A DNA stretch of 64,000 nucleotides, from positions 615,794 through 679,793 of the forward strand of contig NW_004450461.1 of assembly GCF_000321225.1 (NCBI RefSeq), written 5' to 3'. The notes under the pieces are model-generated. The model searched no databases and had not been told where the DNA came from. It worked only from the letters and a program-made list of their open reading frames with translations. How positions within the stretch are numbered: the first letter of the stretch is position 1; every line of letters begins with the position of its first letter. A program made the position numbers and the translations under genes. This DNA comes from Odobenus rosmarus divergens (lineage: Eukaryota > Chordata > Mammalia > Carnivora > Odobenidae). Below are positions 1-12,050 of this stretch, in pieces.

Positions 1-810
1 TCTCCTTATCATAGGCAAATTAATTTCAACCTTGCCCAGAAAATAATTTTGTCTCCAACAAATTCATTAACCCATCCTCTCTATTTTACCATACCTTACA
101 TACGATCTTACTTTAAATAAGTAAAATTATAACTTTATTGTCCTATACACCACATAGGCATTCATTTTAATATATCATCTCAATTAAATTACCCTGAGAA
201 GATCCCAGGTATGGCACTTCTATTATCCTCATTTCCTCTCATGTTCTTTCAGCACTTTCATAATTTTATGCATATAATTAATGCCCCAATAATCTTGGTG
301 ATAAAATAAAAGAAAGAAAAATCCTAATTTCATATTTGTTATTTATGGTACCATCTTGTTTTCAAGTGTTCTGGTTCTTAGAAACTTGATCATTAAGGTA
401 TATTATTATTAGAGAGTTAATAAATATATTCTATCTAATTATCTTATTTCCCATAACATCCAAACATTTTTTCACTATTGGTATTAACAGTGAGATATGG
501 ATATTAATAATTATATTTATTTTAATATGAGTAAATTTATCATATGTTAAAGCATGAAACTTTAGGAGAATAAGAACTATAAAATCAGCATTCTCTTCCA
601 GAGAATTAAAAAATAATTATTAAACAAAATATAATCACCATGGCATATATTTTTCATTATTGTTAAATCCAATTAATGGTATCTCTTTTAATTTACAAAT
701 TTCCTTTGATTTAGTCTGATCTGACAGACATCAATTTATCTGTTTATTTGACAAACATTTATTATGTGTAAGATAAAGTCCTAGTTACTGTGGAAGACAA
801 AATCAATACA
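1..810. other. Unique AT-rich DNA, no feature seen
   Basis: No reading frame of note, no recognisable repeat and no RNA gene. Short A/T runs only. Confidence 0.6.
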
Positions 811-824
811 AGAAAAGATGTTTT

Positions 825-1020
825 GGGGCACCTGGGTGGCTCAGTCGGTTAAGCAACTGCCTTCAGCTCAGGTCATGATCCCAGAGTCCTGGGATCGAGC
901 CCCACGTCGGGCTCCCCACTCAGCGGGAAGCCTGCTTCTCCCTATTCCACTCCCCCTGCTTGTGTTCCTGCTCTCTTTCTCTGTCAAATAAATAAATAAA
1001 AATCTTTAAAATAAAAAAAA
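825..1020 (+). mobile_element. Carnivore tRNA-Lys-derived SINE, full length
   Basis: The copy starts GGGGCACCTGGGTGGCTCAG (tRNA-like head with box A region). It runs through the unique middle and the CT-rich tract and ends in an (AAATA)n AATCTTT tail plus poly(A). A 14-bp target-site duplication with one mismatch flanks it (811-824, AGAAAAGATGTTTT, and 1020-1033), which supports L1-mediated insertion. It is moderately young. Confidence 0.93.
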
Positions 1021-1195
1021 GAAATGATGTTTTCTTCTGTCTAGTAAAAAATAGAATATTTTTACATAAGTAAGTACATGATTTACTAAGAAGATGTTTG
1101 GTATGCAGTCAATGAAGAGTCAGAGGAATATAAACTTTATGTGCCCAGAGGAACTCCTGAGAGTGTAACCAATGAACTCCACATTGCTAAATCCC

Positions 1196-1850
1196 TAGTC
1201 AATACCTATTTCTCTTCATTATGAACAGAGAGCAGCATCTGGCTTCTTCAAGGACTTCTGTTGCACTATACTGTCTTCATTCTCTTCCTATATGCTGACA
1301 GCTCCTTCTCAGTCTCCTTTGCTGTTTCTTCTTTGTCTTCACAAACGCTGCATTATAGTTTCCTAAGCCTCTATCCTAGAATGTCTTTTCTGCAGTATCT
1401 TGTGTCTTTAAGACTATGCATGTGTTGAGTACTCCCAAAGTTATAACTCCAGGCAGGACCTCTTTCCTGAACTCTAGTTCTCTATATTCAACTATCTTTT
1501 AGTTATTTCTCCTTGTATATCTAAAGGCATCTCAAATGTAGCAAGTATGGAACTGCTCTCATGATTTTATCCTGCTCCCCAAACTGGTCCCTCTTTCAGT
1601 ATTTGAAATGCGATTAGTAAATGTTAACTCCCTTCCTCTAGTTGCTCAAAACCACAAATTCAGAAACATCTTTGACCGTTCTTGCTCATTGTTCCCTAAC
1701 CATATCAATTCTGTTGGCATTCATTCAAAATATGTTAAAAAAATTATCCTGTCCTTTCACTATGTTTATTGTTACACTTTAATCTAAGCCACCATCAATT
1801 CTTAGTGAAATTACTGCAATGGAATTTTTTTAATGAAAATAATACAAAAT
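1196..1850 (+). repeat. Ancient LINE2-like relic
   Basis: The segment shows the pyrimidine-rich wording typical of very old mammalian LINE copies: a stretch like 'tatcaattctgttggcattcattcaaaatat' near 1703, then 'taatctaagccaccatca' near 1780. These resemble the LINE2-type region upstream of the 3' UTR as I remember it. Divergence is high and the class is not certain. No usable frame remains. Confidence 0.5.
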
Positions 1851-2099
1851 ATTTTAGCTGGTGAATGAGATAAGAAAATAAACTAAGTGTATAAAGATGA
1901 AAGAAAAACAATAAATAAATTGGCTTTTCATTTAAGCTGATATGTCCTATTGTAGTCAGTCTTAAGGAATCTGCTAAACCTCTTTTCTTCCCAAAACAGA
2001 ACAATAACCTAGAGCTAATAAGAAATGTTTGTAGGGTTACAGTATATGCTATTGGTGTGCACAAGCAACTGTATTTTTGTATTCTTGCAAGAAACAGTC

Positions 2100-2745
2100 C
2101 ATCACTTAAGAAAGCAATTCAATTTGCAATAACATCAAGAATTATAATACACTTTGAAATAAATTGAAAAAAATGAAGACCTATAACATTGCAAATTACA
2201 ACACATTGCTGAGAGATATTAAAGAAGATGCAAATACTTAGAGAATTACTGATTGGAGGTCTCAGTAATTTTAAGGTGGCAGTTCTTTCTAAATATATGT
2301 AGAGATTTAATGCAATTACTATTAAAATCCTAGCAGGCTTTTTTTTTGTATAAACTGACAAGCTGATTTTAAAATTCAAAGAATCTAGAATAATCGAAAA
2401 CAGTCTTGAAAAGAACTTATAATATCTGGCTTCAAAAATTGCAATAAAGATAAGACATTATGGTGCTGGCATTAGGATAGATATATAAAACAAAGGAACA
2501 GATTAATAGTCCAGAAATATTTTTGATATAAGCCCATGAAAAGAAGATCAATATCATTAGTCATTAGGAAAATGCAAAATAAAAGCACAGATATACCTGC
2601 ATATCCACTAGAATGACTAACATTAAAAAGAATGACAAAATCAGGTATTAGAGAGGGTGACTAGAAACTGGAACTCTCATACATTGCTGGTGGAAAGGTA
2701 AAGTAATACACACATTACAGCAAACATGTGGTAAATCTTATCTCC
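2100..2745 (+). repeat. Old L1 ORF2 3'-part fragment
   Basis: The plus strand carries the eroded C-terminal part of L1 ORF2. Landmarks are 'tgcaattactattaaaatcctagcaggc' near 2311, 'caaagaatctagaataatcgaaaacagtcttgaaaag' near 2378, and 'gaactctcatacattgctggtgg' near 2672. Frame-breaking changes are frequent, and the open frames on the minus strand here are chance shadows. It is an L1M-age copy, 5' truncated. Confidence 0.8.
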
Positions 2746-3355
2746 ATGATAAGAAAAAAAATTAAAAATCACTTATTTATAGAGGGGGTAGTAGGAGAGC
2801 AGTGCACAATTACTCTCTTTCCTGAGGATATGCTAACTTTTCAACTCTCTATCATGCTGTAATCTGTATGGACCTTTAACATGTTGATACTCCACAGAGC
2901 ACCACACGATTTTACTGTATCAATAATAGCATACTAATCAGAACTGGTTAACCAGAAGTGACAGTTTTGATGCATGTCCTAGTAAGACCCATTTTTGCAA
3001 GGAGATTATAATAAACTGCAAAAAGAGGTCTTCCCTAGTTGTGACGATTTCAGGAGTTCAATGATCTAAGTCATATTGAAATATTTCTTCTAAGATGAAA
3101 AAGAAAATAAACAAGGTATTTCAATTTACATGCCCTGACTACTAAGACAGACACCCAATGTTGTCTTTTCCAGATAAGGCATCTTTGCACATCCTCTGCA
3201 CCCTCAGTTTAGCTCTAATTGGCATTTATTAATGCCATTTCTTCTCTCAACCACTGTCTATTTCTTACAAAAAATGATCATTTAAATAAAGTAAAAAAAT
3301 CACCATTTTCCCCCCATACAAGAATACAAAAATCTTGAAGAAAAATAAACAGTGT
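2746..3355. other. Unique AT-rich DNA, no feature seen
   Basis: Nothing recognisable beyond short A/T runs. Confidence 0.5.
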
Positions 3356-3370
3356 AAATTGTAACCTCTT

Positions 3371-3545
3371 GGGGTGCCTGGGTGGCTCAGTTGGTTAAGC
3401 ATCTGCCTTTGGCTCAGGTCATGATCCCAGAGTCCTAGGATCTAGCCCCGGCTCAGCGAGGAGCCTCCTTCTCCCCTCCCCCCTGCTTATGCTCTCTCTC
3501 TCTCTCTCTCACTCAAATAAATAACATCTAAAACAAATAAATAAA
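3371..3545 (+). mobile_element. Carnivore tRNA-Lys SINE, internally shortened
   Basis: The head GGGGTGCCTGGGTGGCTCAG is followed by 'gatctagccccggctcagcgaggagcc', so part of the unique middle is missing compared with other copies here. A (CT)n tract and an A-rich tail follow. No clean target-site duplication abuts the 5' end. Confidence 0.9.
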
Positions 3546-4260
3546 TTGTAATTATAAATTGTGAATTCCCAAATTTCACAATTTCAGAAGTAGAAGTCTA
3601 AATTTGAAACAATAATAGAAACTCAATGAATACCTAGTCTAATAGTTAACTTATTACATATAGCTATTATAACATTGGATAGTATTGTATATAATGTGGC
3701 TATTACACTAGCTAACTCTTTATTATTATATGCTCATTTACTTGGTTTCTACATTCCCCCTGATGAATATCATGAATGGAACAATTAGAGCCATATCACT
3801 TTATTAAAGTACATGTCATTCAGTTTAAAATATATAACGTTCAAAAAATAATACTCTTATTATTCCTATTTATATTTTAAGACATTTTAAAACATTGCAA
3901 AAAGTATAATTTTTAAGAGGTTCTCACATGAACTTTCCACATTATTCTATTCCCCTCTATGGGTCTTACAAAGTCTGGGCTTCTAAAAAATCTATGTTCC
4001 TCTGTGTGTATGCATTTTGGAAATATATGTCCCTAGAATACATCAGTCCATGCCCACTTTTCCAGCAGTGTCGACTTTTACTGAAAGTTTGGGAAAAATA
4101 AATTATTCTAATATTAAAAATCCACATATATTATTTAAGGTAATTACATCAATGTTAAAATAAAATACGCAACTTCAAATATATCTTACACTTACCAATA
4201 TTACTTTGAGCTACAGCCCCAGACCCCAGAGGAACAAGTTCGCTCTCCTCATTATACATC
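3546..4260. other. Unique AT-rich DNA, no feature seen
   Basis: No gene or recognisable repeat. Confidence 0.5.
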
Positions 4261-4276
4261 TAAAATCAAAGTTTCT

Positions 4277-4473
4277 TTTTTTAAAAGATTTTATTTATTT
4301 ATTTGAGAGAGAGAGAGCACGCTTGAGAGAGAGCAAGAGCAGGGAGAGGGGCTGAGGGAGAAGCTGACTTCCCCCTGAGCAGGGAGCCTGACATGGGGCT
4401 CCATCCCAGGGTCCTGGGATCGTGACCTCAGCCAAAGGCAGACAGTTAACGGATTGAGCCACCCAGATGCCCC
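4277..4473 (-). mobile_element. Carnivore tRNA-Lys SINE, full length
   Basis: The copy reads on the minus strand: the poly(T)/AAAGATTTTATTTATT tail is at the left and 'gagccacccagatgcccc' (head complement) at the right. An exact 16-bp target-site duplication, TAAAATCAAAGTTTCT, flanks it at 4261-4276 and 4474-4489. The two overlapping minus-strand open frames here are translations of the SINE, not genes. Confidence 0.95.
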
Positions 4474-4489
4474 TAAAATCAAAGTTTCT

Positions 4490-6300
4490 GAAGCAAATTT
4501 TAGATAAGCCTCTAGTAGGTATAGAAATACAGTACTTCATTTGTTATTTCTCCCTTTTTGGAGGAAAAAAAAGTATTATGATGTGACTGCGTAGCTTATG
4601 ATGTCTGTTTATTACCTAGGCCTATATACCATATACCATTTCTTAAAAAGTAAATTTCCATAAGGTTAATAAAGCCTGTGAAGGCAACTTTTGAGGTTCC
4701 CCTTTGTGTTTACACCCATGTGTAATCCCCTCCTCTTGAGTGTAGGGATTAGTGTAAATCTTCTGAAGACAGAATATAGCAAAAGTAAGGTAGTATACAT
4801 ACTTTTGTTGGTGTGTGTATGTGTGTGGGTATAGTGGAGTTAGCATGAAAAAAAGTGTTAAGGAGTTGGAAGGTCATGGTCATAGTAAAAAAAGCTGCAA
4901 AATTATATGCATTTTATACAAAAAGCTGTAATATACAAGCTTTTATTTTCAGTTTTTTTTTCTTTTTGAAATATTGTTGCATATGCATTGCTACATCTCT
5001 TAGGTAATTTTCAAGCATTTCCGGTTCCTTGTTCTGTGAATCTTCCCTGGCCAAGGGGATCAACTGGGATTAGAGGTTTATTCCATGGCTAAAATGCAAA
5101 GCAAAAAGGCCAAGAGTAATCTTACGTTTCAGGCAAATACACTTGAGAAATAGCAACAGCAGGTGTCTCTCCTTTGTGAGCTTCCCTCCACCGAATGTGG
5201 TTTTAGTATTTAAAGGAACAGTGTTTATGTTTTAACAAAACATAGCCCGAATGCAAGCTAACTACCTATCTTGTGCTATTACAAAGAAATATTGATCCAT
5301 TTTCCTCTTGTAGGAAAAGTAGCTATTTTAGACAAATTGAGAGATGTGTGGATTTCCAGCTTGATGCCTTTCCAAGGTATTTAAATGGTGGTTTTTGCTA
5401 TAAAAGAGAATAACAATACTGTTTTTTCAACAGAACATCTATTACAAGCTCAAATAATGTGACACTGTGGCACTATTATCAGTTTTCCTTTTTAATATAA
5501 AAGCTGTTAAATAGTTATCTTAATTGTTAAAAATATATCGATAAGCATAAGGACACTTTTGCCATCAGTTAAATGGTTTGAGAAAAGAATGTTCTTACAC
5601 AGTAATTGAAGAGCAGACAGATTTTCTACATGAGCTTTCATTGGCACATATTAATTTTATTATGAACTTGCCATAAATGGATTTTGTAGTACTCACTGAA
5701 TTCATAAACTCTAATTATATGACCCAATAATAAAGACTCAGTAAACCCTCTATGAAATGTGTGTTAATATGCTTAAAACTGCAGACTATCATTTAATAAC
5801 ATCAAAGGTTTAACAGAATACTATATTAAAATTGACAGCATTAAACGCTTTTTCAGTTATTAAAGACCTATTTTGATTCCGATGTGAGAAAGTCAAAATA
5901 GTGACAATCTTAGGCAAAATGTATATTAAGCTAAATCTTTACTGATTAGCTTTTCACTGTAATTCCCTGAAATCTAGGCTTTCTTAGAAACCAAGACTTT
6001 ACATGAATTATGCCACAAAATTTCTCTGGATATACTGTTTCTAGACTGTGTTCAGGATTTTATTTCCATAATCCCCACCAACAAATTTCACATTCGTTCT
6101 GAATCTGTTTAGCTGCCCATGATTTCCAGGGCCCACATATGAATGCTGACTAAACATATAGAAGTATGCATTATTTTAATTCAAAGTGATATACCTCTGC
6201 TATGGAAGAATATTTATGTACCCTGAAAATTAATGTATTTTTATTAATAACTCAAAATATTAAATATCTCATCTTCTCTCTAAAAATAGCAGTATCAAAA
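4490..6300. other. Mostly unique DNA; possible old repeat near 4660-4800
   Basis: The piece at 4660-4800 ('aatcccctcctcttgagtgtaggg', 'agaatatagcaaaagtaagg') has the wording of an ancient interspersed repeat, but I cannot name it. The rest shows no gene, splice-flanked open segment or RNA gene. Confidence 0.4.
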
Positions 6301-6304
6301 ACAT

Positions 6305-6475
6305 ATTAAGCACCTTACATCTTATAATAGTTTCACATACATTATCTCCTTTAATTCTCAGAGCAACTCTTTGAGGTAGGCAGAGACACTATAAATGAGG
6401 AAAATGTGGGCTGAGAGCTTTATTGACTTGCTAAGGTTCATACACCAAGTGAGTAAAAAAATCTAGAATTCACAT
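6305..6475 (+). repeat. MIR SINE relic
   Basis: The core resembles the MIR consensus: 'cattatctcctttaattctcagagcaactctttgaggtaggcagagacactataaatgagg', then 'gacttgctaaggttcatacaccaagtgagta'. Divergence is high, as expected for this Mesozoic family. Confidence 0.85.
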
Positions 6476-8065
6476 ATGGTTTTTCTGATTCTTTGGTGCA
6501 CTTTTCACTGGAGCATGGAATCATTCAAATGAAATAACAGTATGTTGTTAACGTTTAAGATTAAATTATGCATGAGATGTAAAAATTAGCATAGAGGATG
6601 AGGTTGACAGTTTAAAAGTAAGTAAAATGTTTCTGATTTCTAATAAACTAAAGATGACATACTACAAAAGTGACATTAGTGATTGATATAATACTTAATA
6701 TTTATATATATTTATCCTATGTCTGTACTTTATATATTTTCAAAACTTACTGAGAACAAATTTTAAACCTAATAGAATATTTTCATGTTTTATCATGCTG
6801 TTGAAAGAGACTTTCAGTTTGCTATCCAAAACTTTTCTCAGTTCTTTTGTCTAGCTTCCTTCAATACAAACTGGAAAGCGAGAAGCTCACTTTCTCCGTT
6901 TTCCTTGATTCCCATGGTAATCAATCCATGAGAAGTGACTGGAAGCTGGCTAGGAGTAGTTTAGAGAACTTTTAATGTCCTTATGAAAAGAGACAACAGT
7001 AACTGAAGAAGCCCTTCCCAGTTTTTACATGTTCCTCTCTTGAAGGTGAATGGGCTTTCTGGAGTTGCAATAGCCATCTTGGCAACTATGTGAGAAATAC
7101 TAAAAGAATTATGCACATCAGCTTTGATGTTGTTAAACCATGAAACCAACAGAAGCAGTACTATCTACTATCAGACTACTTATTACATCAGAAAAATAAA
7201 ATCCTATATCTGTAATATAATTATTGGGTTTTCTATCTCAGTTATACCTCAGTGAAACTGGGAAAAAAAGTTGGATTTATCTTTACTTACCAGGGAATGT
7301 ACTCTTAGTTGTCACAACTGTTCTTAAACTTTTCACTTGAAAAGTAGCAAATATAATTTACACTCTTTGAAAGGAAAATAAATATCATGTGTGAGTTTTC
7401 ATATCATTATCAAATGCGAAGATAAATATCACTGAAATTAATATTTTGATAAGTACTTTGAGTTTTTAATTTGAATGGGGCCACAGATGTCGTCTAATCT
7501 CCCCCTCTCCTTTTAACTCTGTTAACTGAAGAATCAAATCACTAGCAGATTGACATGAGCAAACATACTTTGCGTAGTAACTGGGAGAAATCATGGTATC
7601 TCATTATGGCCCTTTTGGCAAACAGTTGCATGGGCAAACTGCAAGCTTATCTATCACAAGCATAAGGAAGTAGAGCAATTATTTAGTGGTTAGAATATAT
7701 CTTCATCATTATGAATATACCTTATGAAAATATACATAAGAATTTACTTTTAGAGGGAAAATTATGTAGAAAAACAATATTTTTCCTGAAATTTTTTCTA
7801 CTTTCCAAAAGAACCTCTTTCCCTGGATAATATCTGATACTCTATGATTGGTTACAACTACCCACTTTATACTTGGAGATTCAAACAGGTAGATTTGTAG
7901 TTCTAAATCATATACCTAACCACTTGGTACATGTCTTCCAACTCAACTTCTCTCAAAGCCCTATTTTATTATCATGTTTCACAAAATTATTTCTGTCCTG
8001 CTCTCTACCACATTATAAGGCACTTTTATCTCTGTAGTACTCAACATTTAATCCAGCTGTAATCA
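6476..8065. other. Unique AT-rich DNA, no feature seen
   Basis: No gene or confident repeat recognised. Confidence 0.5.
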
Positions 8066-8069
8066 CTTT

Positions 8070-8860
8070 CATTATATTTCCAAAATGTCTCTTAATACCC
8101 CAATCTCCTACTCATTTCCACTGATATTTTAGTCCATTATCTTACCTAGACGACTAAAATAGTAGTACAAGAAGAAATTCCCCTAGTTTCAGTCTTTCCA
8201 TGTTATATACTGCCTCCTCTTTCCTTGATCATAATTTTTTTTTTCCTTTTTTGGTTGAAAACATTTCAGTCACTTCCTATTGGCAAGCAAACCCCTTACA
8301 GCCAACCAAACCATTTACAGTATGGCTGTATCTATATGCAGTTTCATGTCCTATTCTTTCCCTAACCAAAACTACACTTTGCACGGAGAAAAGTACATGT
8401 GCTTTGATGAAAACAGTTACTTTTCTGCCTTTCTTGAGTTGTTCATATTTAAGTATCCTTCTACTTGCTTCCACCTGTTATGTCCCATTTATCATGTAAG
8501 ACATAGGCCAAAGTGTGACATCTACTGATAGAACTTCCTGATTTGATACGACAGAAACTGCTGCATAAGATTCTGCCATAATGTCATCAGAATAAATGCC
8601 TGAGTGAGCTTGCTGCAAAGGACAGAAGGCAGGAGTTATTGTGTTATGTCTGAATGCATTTTATCGTGAAGTTTCACTATAGTGATTTCCTCTGCTCTCA
8701 TAAAAATCTGAGCATATTTATAACATACTATTCCATATATTATAATTATTATGTTTATCACCTCTGAGAACATCTTTGAAGAAAGGGACAGTCTCATATA
8801 CTTTAAATACACAGTGTCTGACAAAATGCAGATCCACAGTCGTTGTATTAAAATGACCAA
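8070..8860 (+). repeat. LINE2-like relic with 3' end
   Basis: Pyrimidine-rich blocks around 8120-8550 ('tattttagtccattatcttacctagacgac', 'acttcctattggcaagcaaaccccttac') resemble the LINE2-type 3' region. A tail block at 8765-8835 ('acatctttgaagaaagggacagtctcatatactttaaatacacagtgtctgac') resembles the conserved LINE2 3' UTR. The 99- and 82-codon overlapping open frames at 8200-8528 lie inside it and have no coding character. Confidence 0.55.
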
Positions 8861-10140
8861 AAAAGGTCCGGAGGACTAAAATTGAGATAGAATGATTGAT
8901 ACTGTGGTTGTTTATCTCACTAAGCAATTCTTGTTGTTTTAACTTAACTATGATTAAGCCTGTTGAGTAAAAAAACAATATAAAAAGCATTTCAAGAGAT
9001 TATTCATGATATTTCATCTATTATGGTTCTTTTCTCTCAACACTGAATTAACTTATTATGATAACATTATTTTTTGAACAGAAAACAATAAAAATGTATA
9101 CTGGAGCACTACCTGGCACTAAACTTAATGATGTGGAGGATGTGGCAATAAACAAATTACATTTCTAGACATCAATTGTACTTCTACAGATAGATACCTA
9201 ATAGAGCTTTATTGAAAATAAAGATTTCCTCTAAAGAATTTTTCTGCAAGGTTTAGTGTGTGTCATTTTAAAAAGATGAAAACATAAGTTTGAAAAGAGA
9301 TGGACCTGACCAAAAAGATATGGGAGGAAATGACGTATGCCTCCTGAAGCCTGGAAAATGATAATTTGAACATTTCCTTAGCCTTAGAAATGAAAGCCAC
9401 ATGTGAGCACCACATAACCCTGGATCACTGGTTTTAAATAATTTGGGTCAATGTCTTTCCATCATCTAGTAGTACACAGAAAAATTCTGGATACATTATG
9501 AGTTTGGTTCCTTTGAAGGTACTTTGTTTTGTTTGAGGGTTTGTTTTGTTTTATTTTGCTTTGCTTAATGACTTTTGTTTGGTCATTTGGTTTTGGTTCT
9601 TTGGCTATATGCTTGGTATGATTTTTTTTCTTTATTGTAGTTGTTTTACACCTTTCCCCGTGGTCATTGGACCCTTTCCATGAACTTACACATATTTTCC
9701 TGGTAATTGAACTCTTGGTGAACTTCATATATATTGTACTGGATTCTTTATCCTCTATAACATCATTTTCCAATCTATCTCTTGTTTTGAGGACCAGTAT
9801 TTATATGGGGATTTAATAGATTCCATGTAAAAAATATTCTGTGACCAAATATATTTTAAGAAACTTGGGTTATAAATATAAACGAATTTACTATGGGATA
9901 TTTTAAATATGTAAGAGGCCTATGTAGTTCTTGAATTTTTTTTTTGGAAGGTATACTATGAAGAATTTTCAACCTTATTTGAATATTCTTAAAAATTTTC
10001 CTCATGAACTCTTCTAGCTTTCATATATAATTCATTTTCATGTGATTTGTTGGTGGTGGTGGTCAGTATTTTTTTTCCAGTTTTCATTATTAAGAGCTTT
10101 TTAACTTAGCTCCTGTGTCACTTGGACAGATATCCATCAC
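8861..10140. other. Unique AT-rich DNA with a GTTTT-rich tract
   Basis: The only structure is a T-rich, G-punctuated tract at about 9515-9640 (TTTTGTTTT units). The 103-codon minus-strand frame at 9462-9773 is its lysine/threonine-rich shadow and is not taken as a gene. Confidence 0.5.
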
Positions 10141-10149
10141 TGTGTTTTA

Positions 10150-12050
10150 TTTGAACACTTCTTGCTTCTGACATTACAAAAGGCTTCAGGCTCATCCTAT
10201 GTGTTTCCTTCCTCTGTCCTAAGATTAGCCTTTTCTCCAAGGTGTCCTGATTGCCTTTAGGGGAATGTGGTACTTAGAACCAACATCTGAACACCATGTA
10301 TGCCATTTGCTTCTGGGGTGTCCTTGTTTCTAGGCCCTCTTAGCTGACAGAGCAAATACATGTTTGTATACTAACCTGTATTTAAATATCTATAAATTTA
10401 AATACAGGGAAATTGTATCCTTATTAAGCTAAACATAAGTTCAATCTCAGATCCATTACCCTGTGAATCACTCTAGCCTCCTCCCTTTGCTTATCTATAA
10501 CCTCGCAAATGTGAGAAAACTGGCTCCCATCATCCCCTATCCATTTCCTTAATTGTTCACTCTAAGTATACATGTATGGGTCCAGAACTGACAATTCATA
10601 TCACCCTAAGAAACAACTTTATCAACGAGAGTATGGCACTTAGGATATTTCCCTTTGCCTTTATTCTTTCATATGCCACTCATCTTCGAAGTTAGTTAGG
10701 TTATTACCTCCTCCCACACAGACACACACACTTGAGTGAAGTTGTCCCCGACATTTGTCATGCAGTAATATAATTTTCCATCATTTTGCATTCCATCCTG
10801 GGATCTCCCAGAGTCCTAAAAAAATATTTATTTTAATTTGCATATATCAGGTTTCACTATTTCTGTTGTAATTCACTATGGTGTTACAAATTTCTTAGTA
10901 TTGACAAATGTATAATGTTATTATCAATTACTACAGCATCATACAGAGTAGTTTCATGACCCCATAATATTTCTTGTGCTTTATTTATCTAATCTCCTCT
11001 TCTTTGGAACTCTGATAATCATCAATCTCTTTCTATTTCTATAGTTTTATTTCCAGAGTTCCATACAATTTGCTTGTGTAACCTTTTCAAAGAGGCTTCT
11101 TTCACCTACCTATATGCATTTAGGACTCATCCATATCTTTGTGTGGGTTAACAGCGCATACCTTTCTCTGCTTGTATAGTACCCCTTCGTATGGACATAA
11201 CAATGTTTATATATGCATTCACTTATTGAAGGATATCTTGCTTCTTCCAGTTTGGAGTGATTATGAATAAAACTACATAAATACTCATGTGCAGATTTGT
11301 GTGAACATGTAGTTTCAAAATTGGGCAAATTCCTAAGGGCGTAGTTGGATCTTTTGGTAGGATTATGTTCAGCTATGGAAGACCACCAAACTGTCTTCCC
11401 AAGTGGTTATACCATGAAAGTTCCTGTTGCTCTTCATCTTCACCAGCAATTGGTATTGTCAGTTTGTTAGATTTTTGTTGTTGTAACAATTATGTAGTGG
11501 TAACTCATTTTTATTTTAACCTGTGTTTCTGTAGTGACAAATGGTGTTAAGCGTACTTTAATATGTTTGCCATATGTAAATGTTTTCTGATGAGATATCT
11601 GGCCACATGTTAATGGATTTTTAAATTGGTTTGTTGTCTTATGATTGAATTTTAAGAGCTTTTTGTATTTTGGATACATGTCTTTTATCAAATAAACGTT
11701 TTGCAAATATTTTCTCTCAGTTTATAACTTGTTTTATCATTCTCTTAACAGTGTTTCTCACAGAGGATAACTATTAAATTTTAATGAAATCTAACATATC
11801 AATTGTTTTCTTTCATGAATCTTTTGGTGTTATATCCTAAAATTTATTACCACAACCAAAGTACATAGATATTTTCCTATTCTGGACATTTTATAGTTTT
11901 TCATTTCTGTGTCTGTGTTCCATTGTGAGTTAATTTTAATGCGTGTAGTAAAGTCTATGTAGTACCATATTTTTGCATATGGGTGTCCAATTATTTTAAC
12001 ACCATTTTTTGAAAAGACTATTCTTTCTTCATTGATAGTTACAATAGTTC
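10150..12050 (-). repeat. Old L1M-type LINE, minus strand
   Basis: The antisense of an L1 3' region is readable. One block resembles the L1M 3' UTR ('aggcttcaggctcatcctatgtgtttcc' near 10180, 'ctggcteccat'-type wording near 10520). It is followed by the complement of the ORF2 tail ('ttatgaataaaactacataaatactcatgtgcag' near 11263, 'tacatgtcttttatcaaataaacgttttgcaaatattttctc' near 11676). Many indels are present and no frame is intact. It could be more than one insertion. Confidence 0.75.
10375..10408. other. 13-bp perfect inverted repeat, 8-nt loop
   Basis: The left arm CCTGTATTTAAAT (10375-10387) and its exact reverse complement at 10396-10408 enclose an 8-nt loop. It lies within the L1M relic. 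It is a possible DNA hairpin with no known function. Confidence 0.8.

Noticed and set aside
4277..4540. Overlapping 63- and 81-codon minus-strand frames with similar copies at 17.3, 24.2, 27.8, 44.4 and 60.5 kb (a 'family' of small proteins with WVAQLVK-type motifs)
   Set aside because: They are translations of the tRNA-derived SINE head and CT tract. The shared 'motif' is the SINE sequence, not a protein family.
8200..8528. Two overlapping plus-strand frames of 99 and 82 codons
   Set aside because: They lie in a LINE2-like relic, have unrelated frames of similar length on the other strand, and carry no domain or start context.
9462..9773. 103-codon Lys/Thr-rich minus-strand frame
   Set aside because: It is produced by a TTTTG-rich tract. 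No homology or splice context.
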